Positions 1-9,496 of a DNA stretch of 64,000 nucleotides are shown here, piece by piece. Numbering within the stretch: the stretch's first letter is position 1; every line of letters starts with the position of its first letter. Position numbers and translations under genes: made by a program. The notes beneath the pieces were generated by a model, which was not told the origin of the DNA, ran no database searches, and was given only the letters and a program-made list of their open reading frames with translations. This DNA is from Blattabacterium cuenoti (GTDB taxonomy: Bacteria; Bacteroidota; Bacteroidia; Flavobacteriales; Blattabacteriaceae), in the NCBI RefSeq assembly GCF_014252055.1, contig NZ_CP059208.1, positions 445,297-509,296 on the forward strand, read 5' to 3'.

Positions 1-142
1 ATTATCTTCAATTAATCCTACAATTGAAAATATTTCAATTTTTATGTGGAACAAGTTAAGAAATAAAATTTCTTTGGATTTAAGTTTGAAAATAACTTTA
101 TACGAAACAAAAGATAATTTTGTCGAATATGATGGAAAATAG
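1..142 (+). CDS. queD: 6-pyruvoyl-tetrahydropterin synthase / QueD family, C-terminal end (partial)
   Basis: An open frame enters from the left edge (first full codon at 2) and stops with TAG at 140-142. The 46 visible residues include PTIENISIFMWNKL followed by a strand ending in LYETKDNFVEY. This matches the C-terminus of the PTPS/QueD family, where PTxEN contributes to the active site and the closing strand carries a W/YET motif. Family members convert dihydroneopterin triphosphate to 6-pyruvoyl- or 6-carboxy-tetrahydropterin, feeding queuosine or pterin synthesis. The zinc-binding histidines and catalytic cysteine lie outside the window, so QueD cannot be separated from a folate-branch PTPS. 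The 3' end overlaps the first codons of gcvT in another frame, which suggests co-transcription. Confidence 0.75.
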   Translation, partial: LSSINPTIENISIFMWNKLRNKISLDLSLKITLYETKDNFVEYDGK

Positions 143-1238
143 TAACAAAAAAAAAACGTATTTGTATAAAAAACATGTTAATCTAGGTGCTAAAATGGTT
201 CCATATTCTGGATTTATTATGCCTCTTCAATATAAATCTTCTATTATAGAACATATGAATGTAAGAAATATCGCTGGAATCTTTGATATTAGCCATATGG
301 GAAATTTTTTTTTAAAAGGAAAAGATTCTAAAAATTTAATTCAAATTTTAACAACAAACGATGTAAGTAAAATAAAAATAGGACAAGCTCAATATAATTG
401 CATGATTAATGATAAAGGGGGAATTATTGATGATTTAGTAATTTATAAAATATTAGAAACAGAATTCCTACTTATAGTAAATGCTGTTAATATAGAAAAA
501 AATAAAAAATGGATTACCCATCACATAAAAAAATACAAATGTAAATATGTAGAGTTAATAGATTCCTCTCAGGAATATTCTTTATTATCTGTACAAGGTC
601 CTCAATCCTTATCAAGGATCAAAAAATTAACTAATATATTATTGGAAGAAATAGATTTTTATCATTTTAAAATAGGAGAATTTGCAGGAATAAAAAATCT
701 ATTAATATCTAGAACAGGTTATACAGGATCTAAAGGAATAGAAATTCTTATTCCTAATAAATATGTAGAAAAAGTATGGGATGAAATTATAGGAATTTCA
801 AATATTATTCCATGTGGAATAGCAAGTAGAAATTCATTAAGATTGGAAATGGGATATCGTTTATATGGAAATGATATTTCTGAAAATATAACACCTATAG
901 AAAGCGGATTATCTTGGATAGTAAAATTTAATAAAAAATTTATTGCAAGAGAAATATTAAAAAAACAAAAAATAAAAGGAGTAGAAAAAAAACTTATATC
1001 TTTTATGGTAAATGAAAATGGTAAAATTCCTAGAATGGGACATCCAATATTAAATTGGAATAAATCCATTATTGGAGAAGTAACATCTGGATGTTTTTCT
1101 CCTGTCTTAAAAAAAGGAATAGGATTAGGATATGTAAATATAAATAAATTGAAAAATCCTATTTATGTCTTAATAAGAGAAAAATATATTTTTGTTACTG
1201 AAGTAAAATTACCTTTTATTAATATTAATAATATTTAA
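129..1238 (+). CDS. gcvT: Glycine cleavage system T protein (aminomethyltransferase)
   Basis: This is the tetrahydrofolate-dependent subunit of the glycine cleavage complex; it releases ammonia and passes the methylene group from lipoyl-GcvH to THF. The 369-residue product has the family order: an N-terminal LGAKMVPYSGFIMPLQY, then NDKGGIIDD carrying the folate-contacting Asp, SVQGPQS, RTGYTG, and SRNSLRLEMGYRLYGNDI. Length is normal for the family. ATG at 129 or 132 is preferred over the in-frame TTG at 120 because GcvT proteins start just before the LYxxHV stretch; either choice overlaps the upstream QueD-like gene. The E3 partner, lpdA, is at 44955. A MATE transporter gene follows with almost no spacer. 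Confidence 0.95.
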   Translation: MMENSNKKKTYLYKKHVNLGAKMVPYSGFIMPLQYKSSIIEHMNVRNIAGIFDISHMGNFFLKGKDSKNLIQILTTNDVSKIKIGQAQYNCMINDKGGIIDDLVIYKILETEFLLIVNAVNIEKNKKWITHHIKKYKCKYVELIDSSQEYSLLSVQGPQSLSRIKKLTNILLEEIDFYHFKIGEFAGIKNLLISRTGYTGSKGIEILIPNKYVEKVWDEIIGISNIIPCGIASRNSLRLEMGYRLYGNDISENITPIESGLSWIVKFNKKFIAREILKKQKIKGVEKKLISFMVNENGKIPRMGHPILNWNKSIIGEVTSGCFSPVLKKGIGLGYVNINKLKNPIYVLIREKYIFVTEVKLPFININNI

Positions 1239-1248
1239 AATATTTTTT

Positions 1249-2628
1249 ATTAAAAAAAACAGCAGTACATATATACAACATATCAAAAAAAATTTATCAC
1301 TAGCAATACCTATATGTTTTACTCAATTAGCAGTTATATGCATAGGGTTTTTTGATAATGTAATGGTTGGTATTTTAGGAAAAAATGCATTAGCTTCTGT
1401 ATCATTAGCTAACGCTGTATTTTTTATAATGATTATTTTTGGATTTGGAATATCATCAGCGATTTCTACATTAATTGCATCAGTAGATATAAAAAATGAA
1501 TATAAAAAAGGATTCTTTATATTTTATCATGGATTAGTTTTAAATTTTGTTTTATCCATATTTATGTATACTGCAGTACATATTTTTTTTTACCTATTTC
1601 CATATTTAGGACAACCTAAAGAAATTTTAAATGATACAATTTCTTTTTTAGAAATAACATCTATTTCTTTTGTTCCATGGATGATATTTGAAATTTTTAG
1701 AAAATTTTCTGAAGGATTATCTTTAGTTTTTCCAAGTTTAGTAGCCACTTGGAGCTCCGCAATTATTAATATAATTTTAAATTATATATTTCTTAATGGA
1801 AAATTTATATTTCCTAAATTAGGGATTTTAGGAGTTGCTTACGCTACTTTAATATCTCGTATAATTATGTTAATATGTATTTTTATTTTATTATTTAAAT
1901 ATAAAAGAGTACGTAAATATTATAATTATTTCAAATTTTCTTATTTAAAATTAAAAAAAGAATTCTTTAAAAAAATTCTAAAAATAGGAATTCCTTCTGG
2001 ATTACATATGTTATTTGAAATGAGTGCTTTTGCAGTTTCTTCTTTCATCTCAGGTAAATGTGGAATAAAGGTTTTAGCTGCTCATCAAATAGTTATTAAT
2101 TTAGTTTCTTCTACTTTCCTTTTGAGTGCAGGTTTATCTGTTGCAGCTACAGTTAGAATAGGAAATCAATTAGCTTTAAAAAATTATTCTGAATTAAGAA
2201 AAGTAGGAAAATCTATCCTTTTTATGGGTTTTTTTTTCATGTTAATATGTAATTTTATATTTATTTTTTTCAGAAAAAACATCCCATTTATATATATAAA
2301 TGATAAAGAAGTAGCTTCCATTGCGGAAAAAATGATTATTATTGCTAGTTTTTTTCAATTATCAGATGGTCTTCAAGGGATCATATTAGGCGCTTTAAGA
2401 GGATTACAAGATGTTCATATACCCATGTGGATAAGTCTATTTTCTTATTGGGTTGTGGCTATTCCTATAGCTTGGTTATTATCAATTAAAATAGGGGGAC
2501 AGGGTGTATGGATAGGATTAGGAATAGGACTTACTATATCAGCTATCTTACTTTTTATAAGATATGAAACTATAACAAAAAGGCTTGTAAAAAAAAGTAA
2601 CAATAATAAATATCTGTTCTTTAGATAA
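1249..2628 (+). CDS. MATE family multidrug/Na+ antiporter, non-canonical start
   Basis: This is a polytopic inner-membrane transporter of the MATE family (cation-coupled export of drugs or metabolites; substrate not predictable). Hydrophobic helices run through the whole product. The family N-terminus is plainly encoded upstream of the first ATG (1363): the frame reads LSLAIPICFTQLAVICIGFF and then DNVMVGILG without interruption, DNVMVG being the conserved end of helix 1. The frame is open back to 1207, but no ATG, GTG or TTG occurs in frame before 1363. ATT at 1249 is the start proposed here and gives about 459 residues, the usual MATE length. Starting at 1363 would remove helix 1. Identity is secure; the start is not. 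Confidence 0.85.
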   Translation: MKKNSSTYIQHIKKNLSLAIPICFTQLAVICIGFFDNVMVGILGKNALASVSLANAVFFIMIIFGFGISSAISTLIASVDIKNEYKKGFFIFYHGLVLNFVLSIFMYTAVHIFFYLFPYLGQPKEILNDTISFLEITSISFVPWMIFEIFRKFSEGLSLVFPSLVATWSSAIINIILNYIFLNGKFIFPKLGILGVAYATLISRIIMLICIFILLFKYKRVRKYYNYFKFSYLKLKKEFFKKILKIGIPSGLHMLFEMSAFAVSSFISGKCGIKVLAAHQIVINLVSSTFLLSAGLSVAATVRIGNQLALKNYSELRKVGKSILFMGFFFMLICNFIFIFFRKNIPFIYINDKEVASIAEKMIIIASFFQLSDGLQGIILGALRGLQDVHIPMWISLFSYWVVAIPIAWLLSIKIGGQGVWIGLGIGLTISAILLFIRYETITKRLVKKSNNNKYLFFR

Positions 2629-2661
2629 GTTAATAATCTTATCATTATTGATTTAAATATT

Positions 2662-2669
2662 TATATTTG
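2662..2669 (+). promoter_or_regulatory. Bacteroidetes-type -7 element (TATATTTG) upstream of deaD
   Basis: TATATTTG matches the Bacteroidetes TAnnTTTG consensus and lies about 48 bases before the deaD ATG, in the only sizeable gap between the MATE gene and deaD. No TTTG box is seen 19-21 bases upstream, so this is a half match only. Confidence 0.35.
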
Positions 2670-2716
2670 TTATAATATCATGCGAAAATTACTACTAAGG
2701 AAATACATACTTTTGT

Positions 2717-4357
2717 ATGAAAACATTTAAAGAATATAATTTTTTTGACAAAAAAATAATCCAAAATTTGGAAAAAATTGGATTTAAATATCCAACACCT
2801 ATCCAAGAGAAAGTGATTCCTTTTTTATTAAAATCAGAAAAAGATGTGATAGCATTATCTCAGACAGGAACTGGGAAAACAGCTGCTTTTGGATTACCAA
2901 TTATTCAAAAAATAAATATTAAAATACCTTTTCCACAAGCTTTAGTTTTATGTCCTACAAGAGAACTATGCATACAAATAACTCGTGATATTTCTCGTTT
3001 TTCACAACATAATCCATTGATAAAAATCATTTCTTTATATGGAGGTGTTAGTATAGATATTCAAATAAAATCTTTAAAAAAAGAGAATCATATAATAGTA
3101 GGAACTCCAGGAAGACTTGTTGACTTGTTGATAAAAAGAAAAAAATTAAATTTTGATAAAATTAAATATTTAGTTCTTGATGAAGCAGATGAAATGCTTA
3201 ATATGGGTTTTAAAGAGGAACTAGATATAATAATAAAAAAATTACCTAAAAAAAGACAAAGCTTACTATTTTCAGCAACAATGTCTAAATATATGAATGA
3301 GATAGCTCGTAATTATTTAAAAAGTCCAATAGAAGAAATAATTACTGGGAAAAAAAATATTGCTTCTGAAAATGTAAAACATATCTACTATACTGTAGAC
3401 AGTAAAAATAAAAAATATTTGGTATTAAAAAGAATTGTGGATATTAATCCAAATATTTATGGAATAATATTTTGTAGTACTAAAAAAGAAACTCAAGAAA
3501 TAGCAGGATATCTTATAAAAGATGGTTATCATGCTGATGCTTTACATGGAGACTTATCACAATTACAGCGTGAATCTGTTATGAATAAGTTTAGAAATAA
3601 AAATTTACAATTTATAGTAGCTACAGATGTAGCATCACGTGGATTAGATATTAATAATATAACTCACATTATAAATTACAGCATACCAAAAGAAAGTGAA
3701 ATTTATGTTCATAGAAGTGGACGAACTGGTAGAGCTGGTAATCAAGGCATTTCTGTTTGTATAATACATTCAAGAGAATATAAAAATTTGAAGGAATTTG
3801 AAAAAAAAATTGGAAAGTATTTTAATCGCGTTATGATTCCTACTGGAAAAGAAATATGTGAAAAACAATTATTACATTTTATAGAAAAAGTTAAAAAAGT
3901 CGTTATAGATGAAATATCTATGAAAAAATTTCTACCTGAAATACAAAAAGAATTAGAATTGTTTAATAAAGAAGAATTAATAAAACGTTTTTCTTGGATT
4001 GAATTTAATCGTTTTATTACTTATTATAAAGATTCCAAAGATGAGGCTCCAATTAAAATTAATCATCATAGATTTAATAATCTTCCTTATAGGAAGACCT
4101 CTCACCTAAAATCAAAAAAGGAATATTTTTCTAAACTTTTTCTTAATATAGGATATAAAGATAATTTAACAAAATTAGGATTAATAAATTTGATTAATAA
4201 AGCAGTTAATCATTCACGAATTAATATTGGACATATAGAAATTTCATCTAATTTTTCATTATTTGAAGTAGAAAAACGTTATAGAAATAAAATATTAATA
4301 GGAATAAGTAGAATAAATCATTTTGGAAAACCTATTTCTATAGAAATAAAAAATTAA
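2717..4357 (+). CDS. deaD: DEAD-box ATP-dependent RNA helicase (DeaD/CsdA type)
   Basis: This helicase unwinds RNA duplexes, probably in ribosome assembly and mRNA turnover. All core motifs are present: Q-motif region YPTPIQ (25-30), Walker A SQTGTGKT (48-55), PTREL, GTPGRL, DEAD (155-158), SAT, then in the second RecA domain SRGLDI and HRSGRTGRAG. After a linker the last 70 or so residues (HIEISSNFSLFEVE onward) look like the DbpA/CsdA-type RNA-binding domain, which separates it from minimal RhlE proteins. The 546-residue length fits that class. It lies 15 bases before aroC on the same strand. Confidence 0.93.
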   Translation: MKTFKEYNFFDKKIIQNLEKIGFKYPTPIQEKVIPFLLKSEKDVIALSQTGTGKTAAFGLPIIQKINIKIPFPQALVLCPTRELCIQITRDISRFSQHNPLIKIISLYGGVSIDIQIKSLKKENHIIVGTPGRLVDLLIKRKKLNFDKIKYLVLDEADEMLNMGFKEELDIIIKKLPKKRQSLLFSATMSKYMNEIARNYLKSPIEEIITGKKNIASENVKHIYYTVDSKNKKYLVLKRIVDINPNIYGIIFCSTKKETQEIAGYLIKDGYHADALHGDLSQLQRESVMNKFRNKNLQFIVATDVASRGLDINNITHIINYSIPKESEIYVHRSGRTGRAGNQGISVCIIHSREYKNLKEFEKKIGKYFNRVMIPTGKEICEKQLLHFIEKVKKVVIDEISMKKFLPEIQKELELFNKEELIKRFSWIEFNRFITYYKDSKDEAPIKINHHRFNNLPYRKTSHLKSKKEYFSKLFLNIGYKDNLTKLGLINLINKAVNHSRINIGHIEISSNFSLFEVEKRYRNKILIGISRINHFGKPISIEIKN

Positions 4358-4372
4358 AATTTTTCTTAATTT

Positions 4373-5458
4373 ATGGCAGGAAATACTTTTGGATCTCTAT
4401 TTAAAGTTAGTACTTTTGGAGAAAGTCATGGTAAAGCTCTTGGAGGTATTATTGATGGATGTCCAGCAGGAGTAGAGTTAAATATTGAAAAAGTTCAATA
4501 TGAATTAAACCGTAGAAGACCTGGACAATCATCAATAGTTACTCAAAGAAATGAAATAGATAGAGTAAATTTTATATCTGGTATTTTTAATAAAAAAACT
4601 ACAGGATCACCTATTGGATTTATTATTTATAATAAAGACCAAAAATCAGATGATTATAAACACATAAAAAATGTGTATAGACCCTCTCATTCTGATTTTA
4701 CATATGAAAAAAAATATGGAATAAGAGATTATAGAGGAGGAGGGAGATCTTCTGCTAGAGAAACAATTTGTAGAGTAGTAGCTGGATCTATAGCTAAACA
4801 GATAATTAAAGATATTAAAATTATAGCTTATGTTTCTTCTGTTGGAAATATTTCTTTAGATAAATCTTATCAAGATCTAAATCTATCTGAAAAAATTATA
4901 GAAAGTAATTCTATAAGATGTCCAGATCTACATTATGCAAAAAAAATGATATCAGAAATTGAAAAAATAAAAAGTAAAGGAGATACAATAGGAGGTATTA
5001 TTACTTGTGTAATAAAAAATGTTCCAGTAGGAATAGGTGAACCTGTTTTTAGTAAATTACACGCAGAGTTATCAAGAGCAATGCTTTCAATTAATGCAGT
5101 AAAAGGATTTGAATATGGTAGTGGATTTTATGGAACAAAATTAACTGGATCACAACATAATGATTTATTTGAACAAAATGAAAAAACTAAAACAAATTTA
5201 TCAGGAGGAATTCAAGGTGGTATATCAAATGGAATGGATATTTATTTTAGAATAGCTTTAAAACCTGTAGCTACGATAATGCAGGAACAAAAAACTATAG
5301 ATAAAAATGGAAATATTGTGTATATGAAAGGAAAAGGGAGGCATGATCCTTGTGTTCTTCCACGTGCAGTTCCTATTGTTGAATCTATGGTAGCTTTAGT
5401 ATTAGTAGATTATTTTATGTATAATAAGTTATCTAAATATTCTTCAATTATAAAATAA
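4373..5458 (+). CDS. aroC: Chorismate synthase
   Basis: The enzyme makes chorismate from 5-enolpyruvylshikimate-3-phosphate with reduced FMN, the last step of the shikimate pathway. Diagnostic signatures are FGESHG near residue 15, [30 protein letters not shown] and [16 protein letters not shown] near the end. Length (361) is normal and no break is seen. It is followed directly by miaA, whose start codon touches the aroC stop. aroE lies in the same window (49520-50290), which supports an active pathway supplying aromatic amino acids or folate. Confidence 0.97.
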   Translation: MAGNTFGSLFKVSTFGESHGKALGGIIDGCPAGVELNIEKVQYELNRRRPGQSSIVTQRNEIDRVNFISGIFNKKTTGSPIGFIIYNKDQKSDDYKHIKNVYRPSHSDFTYEKKYGIRDYRGGGRSSARETICRVVAGSIAKQIIKDIKIIAYVSSVGNISLDKSYQDLNLSEKIIESNSIRCPDLHYAKKMISEIEKIKSKGDTIGGIITCVIKNVPVGIGEPVFSKLHAELSRAMLSINAVKGFEYGSGFYGTKLTGSQHNDLFEQNEKTKTNLSGGIQGGISNGMDIYFRIALKPVATIMQEQKTIDKNGNIVYMKGKGRHDPCVLPRAVPIVESMVALVLVDYFMYNKLSKYSSIIK

Positions 5459-6394
5459 TTGAAAAGGAAATTTATTGTTTCTATTTTGGGGCCAACATGT
5501 GTTGGTAAAACAGATATAGCTATTTCATTAGCAAAAAAATTTAATACTGAAATTTTATCTTGTGATTCTAGACAATTTTATAAAGAAATAAGAATAGGAA
5601 CATCAATGCCTAGTGATAAACAATTATCAGATATAACTCATCATTTTATAGGACATTTAAGTATTCATCAAAATTATAACGCAAAATTATTTGAGATAGA
5701 TTTCTTAAAAAGAATTAAAAAATTATTTTATATACATGATATATTAATTATGGTAGGTGGATCTAGTTTATATGAAAAAGCAGCAACGGAAGGATTATCT
5801 AAAATCCCTAAAGTAGATATGAAAATAAGAAAAAATTTAATTTTTAATTTTAAAAAAAAAGGAATCACTTTTTTGCAAAATGAATTTAAAAAATTCCAAA
5901 TTAAAGAAAAATCTATAGATATCAATAATCCGATACGTTTAATAAGATTTTTAGAAATAATAAAATCAACAGGACATCCTCCATCATTTTTTTTTAAAGA
6001 AAAAACATGCAAAAATAGAAATTTTTCTGTACTAAAAATAGGTTTAATTAAATCAAGACATGATATATACTCTGATATAAATAATAGAGTAGAAAAAATG
6101 ATAGAAATAGGTTTATTGGAAGAAGCTAAACTATTATATAAATATAAGAATTTAAACAGTTTACAAACTATTGGTTATAAAGAAATATATAACTCTTTTC
6201 ATAAAAAAGAAAATGAAATTATAGAAGAAATAAAAAAAAATACCAGAAAATATGCAAAAAGACAGCTTTCTTGGTATAGAAGAGATAAGAACATTACTTG
6301 GTTTAATCCTTTGGATAAAAATAAAATAATATCATTTATTATAAATAAAACAATGGGCAATACTGGATTTGAACCAGTGACCCCCTGCTTGTAA
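5459..6394 (+). CDS. miaA: tRNA dimethylallyltransferase
   Basis: MiaA transfers a dimethylallyl group to A37 of tRNAs that read codons starting with U. The P-loop GPTCVGKT (11-18) and the DSRQFYKEIRIGT substrate segment are clear, and the C-terminal part ends in RQLSWYRRDKNITWF as in the family. The start is TTG at 5459, immediately after the aroC stop; there is no better ATG and the P-loop spacing fits. The last 13 or so codons lie inside the tRNA-Val gene on the other strand (6355-6429): GNTGFEPVTPCL is simply antisense tRNA sequence read as protein, and the TAA at 6392 lies within the tRNA. The conserved enzyme core ends before it. Confidence 0.94.
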   Translation: MKRKFIVSILGPTCVGKTDIAISLAKKFNTEILSCDSRQFYKEIRIGTSMPSDKQLSDITHHFIGHLSIHQNYNAKLFEIDFLKRIKKLFYIHDILIMVGGSSLYEKAATEGLSKIPKVDMKIRKNLIFNFKKKGITFLQNEFKKFQIKEKSIDINNPIRLIRFLEIIKSTGHPPSFFFKEKTCKNRNFSVLKIGLIKSRHDIYSDINNRVEKMIEIGLLEEAKLLYKYKNLNSLQTIGYKEIYNSFHKKENEIIEEIKKNTRKYAKRQLSWYRRDKNITWFNPLDKNKIISFIINKTMGNTGFEPVTPCL

Positions 6395-6429
6395 AACAGA
6401 TGCTCTAAACCAAACTGAGCTAATTGCCC
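6355..6429 (-). tRNA. tRNA-Val (anticodon UAC)
   Basis: Reverse-strand cloverleaf with acceptor pairing GGGCAAT/ATTGCCC, D-arm GCTC/GAGC, seven-base anticodon loop TTTACAA (anticodon TAC, reading GUA and, by wobble, other Val codons) and T-arm ACTGG-TTCAAAT-CCAGT. CCA is not encoded. It lies downstream of folC on the same strand and overlaps the 3' end of convergent miaA. Confidence 0.95.
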
Positions 6430-6460
6430 TAATAATACATATCAAATGTAAGTAAAAATT

Positions 6461-7720
6461 TTATAAATGATATGAAAGAATTTCAGAAACAACAAAAGTA
6501 CTTCCACTAATTAAAATTAAATCATTTTTATTTGATTTTTCTATAGCATATAAATAAGCATATTTTACGGAAGTAAAATAATTTATATTTTTTTGATTTT
6601 TAAAAACTCTATCAGCTAATATTTTTAGATCATAAATCTTAAATTTTCTATCTACATTAGGTTGACAAAAATAATAAAAAGAATTTGTTATAGCAAAATA
6701 TAAATGATTTAATAATGTTTCTACTCTCTTTTCTTTAACAAAACCTAAAATTAGGTGTAATGTATCGTACGATTCTCTTTTTAATTGATAAGAAATCATA
6801 GATATTCCTTCTTCGTTATGTGCAATATCACAAATAATTTTTGGATTATGTTTTTTTAATATTTGCCATCTTCCTTTAAAATTTGTATTATTTATTACAT
6901 TTCTTAATCCATTTTTTATAGAATTATATGATATAAATATATTTTTTCTTTTATATAAAATATTTATTATTTTTAATACTAAAACCTTATTAAAATTTTG
7001 ATAATAAGCTTCAAATGGTGTTTTATATTCTAAGTCTTTTCTATTTACAGTAGTAAAATAAATTGGAGAATTTTTATTCAATGCTTCTTTTAGAAATAAA
7101 AATTTTATATATTTTGGAATATTACACCCTATGACTACTGATACATTATTTTTTATTATTCCTGCTTTTTCTAAAGCTATTTCTTCTATTTTAGAACCAA
7201 GAATTTCTACGTGATCTATACTAATGTTAGTTATAACTGAAATTTCTGGAATTATAAGATTTGTAGAATCTAACCTACCCCCCAAACCTACCTCAATAAT
7301 AGCAAAATAAACTTTTTTTTCTTTAAAATATTGAAAAGCTAAAGCTGTATTCATCTCAAAAAATGAGATTTCTTCTTTTTCTATGAATTCTCTATTTTTT
7401 TTTATAAATTCTACAATAAAATTTTTTTCTATTAAAATTCCATTACAAGTTATTCTTTCTCTAAAATCTATTAAATGAGGTGATGTAAACACACCTATTT
7501 TATACCCTTCTTCCTGAAGGATAGAAGATAACATATGAACCGTAGAACCTTTTCCATTTGTTCCACCGATATGAATACTTTTAAAATATTTTTGAGGATC
7601 TCCTAAATAAGAACAAAAATTTTTTATTCTTATCAAACCTGGTTTATAAGATCTTAACCCAATTTTTTGATAAGAAGGAATACGTTTAAATATCCATTTA
7701 ATTGTTTCAGAGTAATTCAA
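6461..7720 (-). CDS. folC: Bifunctional folylpolyglutamate synthase / dihydrofolate synthase
   Basis: FolC adds glutamate to folates (and to dihydropteroate in bifunctional enzymes), keeping one-carbon cofactors in the cell. The ATP-binding loop GGTNGKGST is at 52-60, followed by TSPHL and the FRERI folate-binding stretch; EVGLGGRLDSTN and ITNISIDHVEILG are typical Mur-ligase-superfamily motifs, and CDIAHNEEG opens the C-terminal domain. 419 residues is the normal length. tRNA-Val(UAC) follows 31 bases downstream and may be on the same transcript. It is divergent from glnS with a 111-base gap in which no convincing promoter pair was found. Confidence 0.94.
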   Translation of the reverse strand: MNYSETIKWIFKRIPSYQKIGLRSYKPGLIRIKNFCSYLGDPQKYFKSIHIGGTNGKGSTVHMLSSILQEEGYKIGVFTSPHLIDFRERITCNGILIEKNFIVEFIKKNREFIEKEEISFFEMNTALAFQYFKEKKVYFAIIEVGLGGRLDSTNLIIPEISVITNISIDHVEILGSKIEEIALEKAGIIKNNVSVVIGCNIPKYIKFLFLKEALNKNSPIYFTTVNRKDLEYKTPFEAYYQNFNKVLVLKIINILYKRKNIFISYNSIKNGLRNVINNTNFKGRWQILKKHNPKIICDIAHNEEGISMISYQLKRESYDTLHLILGFVKEKRVETLLNHLYFAITNSFYYFCQPNVDRKFKIYDLKILADRVFKNQKNINYFTSVKYAYLYAIEKSNKNDLILISGSTFVVSEILSYHL

Positions 7721-7831
7721 ATTACAATCATTATTAATAATAACTACAACAAAAATATATTTTTTTACAAAAAAATTGATTAAATTGACATTTTATTTAT
7801 TTTATAACTGCTTATCTAAATAGAATCAAAT

Positions 7832-9487
7832 TTGAATTTTATTGAAAAGATAATAAAAGAAGATATAGAAAATGGGTTTCCTATAGAAAAAATAAAATTT
7901 CGTTTTCCTCCAGAACCTAATGGATATCTTCATATTGGTCACATTAAAGCTATATGCTTAAATTTTGAATTGGGAAAAAAATATAATTCTCCAGTAATAT
8001 TGAGATTTGATGATACTAATCCTATTGGAGAAAGTCGTAAATTTATAGAATCAATAAAAAAAGATATTTTATTCTTAGGTTTTAAATGGGATAAAATTAC
8101 TTATGCTTCAGATTACTTTCAAAAATTATATGAATTAGCCATAGAACTAATTAAAAAAAATAGAGCTTACGTAGATAGCCAGTCTCAAAATAAAATAAAA
8201 TTACAAAGAAAAACCCCTTTTGAAACAGGTGTTAATAGTTTTTATAGAAATAGATCTATAAATCAAAATTTATATCTATTTCATAAAATGAAAAATGGAC
8301 TTTTAAAAGAAGGATCTTGTGTTTTAAGAGCTAAAATTGATATGAATTCTACAAACATGAATATGAGAGATCCAATAATGTATAGAATTTTACAAAAAAA
8401 ACATCATAGAACTATGAATGAATGGTGTATATATCCTACTTATGATTGGACTCATGGACAATGTGATTATTTTGAACAAATATCTCATTCTTTATGTTCA
8501 TTAGAATTTGAAAATAGAAGACCTTTATATAATTGGTATTTAGATCAAATTTTTGATAAAAAAAAAATAAGACCTAAACAAATAGAATTTTCAAGACTAA
8601 ACTTAAGTCATACTATAACTAGTAAAAGGAAAATACAATATCTTATTGAAAATAAAATTATACCATCTTGGGATGATCCTCGTATATTAACAATATCTGG
8701 ATTACGTCGTAAAGGATATACTTCTCTTTCCTTGATAAATTTTATTCATAAAATAGGAATTTCCAAAAGAAATAACATTATTGATATATCTTTTTTAGAA
8801 TTTTTAGTAAGAGAACATTTAAATAAAATTTCTACTAGAGTAATGGTAGTATTACGACCAATTAAATTAATAATAGATAATTATTACATGAATAAAATTG
8901 AATGGATTGAAATCGAAAATAATCCTGAAGATTATAAATTTGGTACAAGAAAAGTTCCTTTTTCAAAGGAATTATATATTGAAAAAGATGATTTTTTAGA
9001 AGAAGAAAAAAAAGAATTTTTCCGTCTTTGTATTGGAAAAGAAGTAAAACTTAAAAATGCTTATATCATAAAAGCTAATTACGTAATAAAAAATGATAAA
9101 GGAGAAATAGAGGAAATACATTGTACCTATGATAAAAAAAGTAAATATAGAAAAAATAATAATATTCAATTAAAAAAAAGAGTAAAAAGTACTTTACACT
9201 GGGTTTCTGCAAAACATTATTTTCCAATTGAAATTTATTTATATAATCATCTTTTTCTAAAAAGAAATCCTGATATTCCAAATTTCAAAACAAACATCAA
9301 TCCAAACTCAAAGGATAAAATAATAGGTTATGCAGAACCTTATTTAAAAAAAGCAAGAAAAGGAGACCGTTTTCAATTTCAAAGAATTGGTTATTTTTAT
9401 GTAGAAAAAAAAGAAAATGGAGACATTATCTTTAATGAAACAGTTTCTATTAAAGATCAATGGAAAAAAATGAACAAAAATTTATAA
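7832..9487 (+). CDS. glnS: Glutaminyl-tRNA synthetase
   Basis: Class I aminoacyl-tRNA synthetase that charges tRNA-Gln. FPPEPNGYLHIGH holds the HIGH motif at 34-37, and RFDDTNP, YPTYDWTHGQCD and SLEFENRRPLYNW are characteristic of GlnS as opposed to GltX. The KMSKS-equivalent is the variant ITSKRK near residue 268. The C-terminal half forms the beta-barrel anticodon-binding region. The reading starts at TTG (7832); the family's NFIxxII segment begins with the next codon, so little or nothing is missing. Length 551 is normal. Its presence implies direct Gln-tRNA charging. It converges on rpoC with a 9-base gap. Confidence 0.96.
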   Translation: MNFIEKIIKEDIENGFPIEKIKFRFPPEPNGYLHIGHIKAICLNFELGKKYNSPVILRFDDTNPIGESRKFIESIKKDILFLGFKWDKITYASDYFQKLYELAIELIKKNRAYVDSQSQNKIKLQRKTPFETGVNSFYRNRSINQNLYLFHKMKNGLLKEGSCVLRAKIDMNSTNMNMRDPIMYRILQKKHHRTMNEWCIYPTYDWTHGQCDYFEQISHSLCSLEFENRRPLYNWYLDQIFDKKKIRPKQIEFSRLNLSHTITSKRKIQYLIENKIIPSWDDPRILTISGLRRKGYTSLSLINFIHKIGISKRNNIIDISFLEFLVREHLNKISTRVMVVLRPIKLIIDNYYMNKIEWIEIENNPEDYKFGTRKVPFSKELYIEKDDFLEEEKKEFFRLCIGKEVKLKNAYIIKANYVIKNDKGEIEEIHCTYDKKSKYRKNNNIQLKKRVKSTLHWVSAKHYFPIEIYLYNHLFLKRNPDIPNFKTNINPNSKDKIIGYAEPYLKKARKGDRFQFQRIGYFYVEKKENGDIIFNETVSIKDQWKKMNKNL

Positions 9488-9496
9488 AAAAAAACT

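Noticed and set aside
114-121. TAATTTTG box before gcvT
   Set aside because: Lies inside the coding end of the upstream QueD-like gene, and the nearest TTTG is 25 bases away, outside the usual spacing.
2708-2715. TACTTTTG -7-like box just before deaD
   Set aside because: It ends one base before the ATG, too close for a transcription start upstream of the codon.
6355-6394. C-terminal extension of MiaA as a new domain
   Set aside because: The residues are the complement of tRNA-Val, so they reflect read-through, not a domain.
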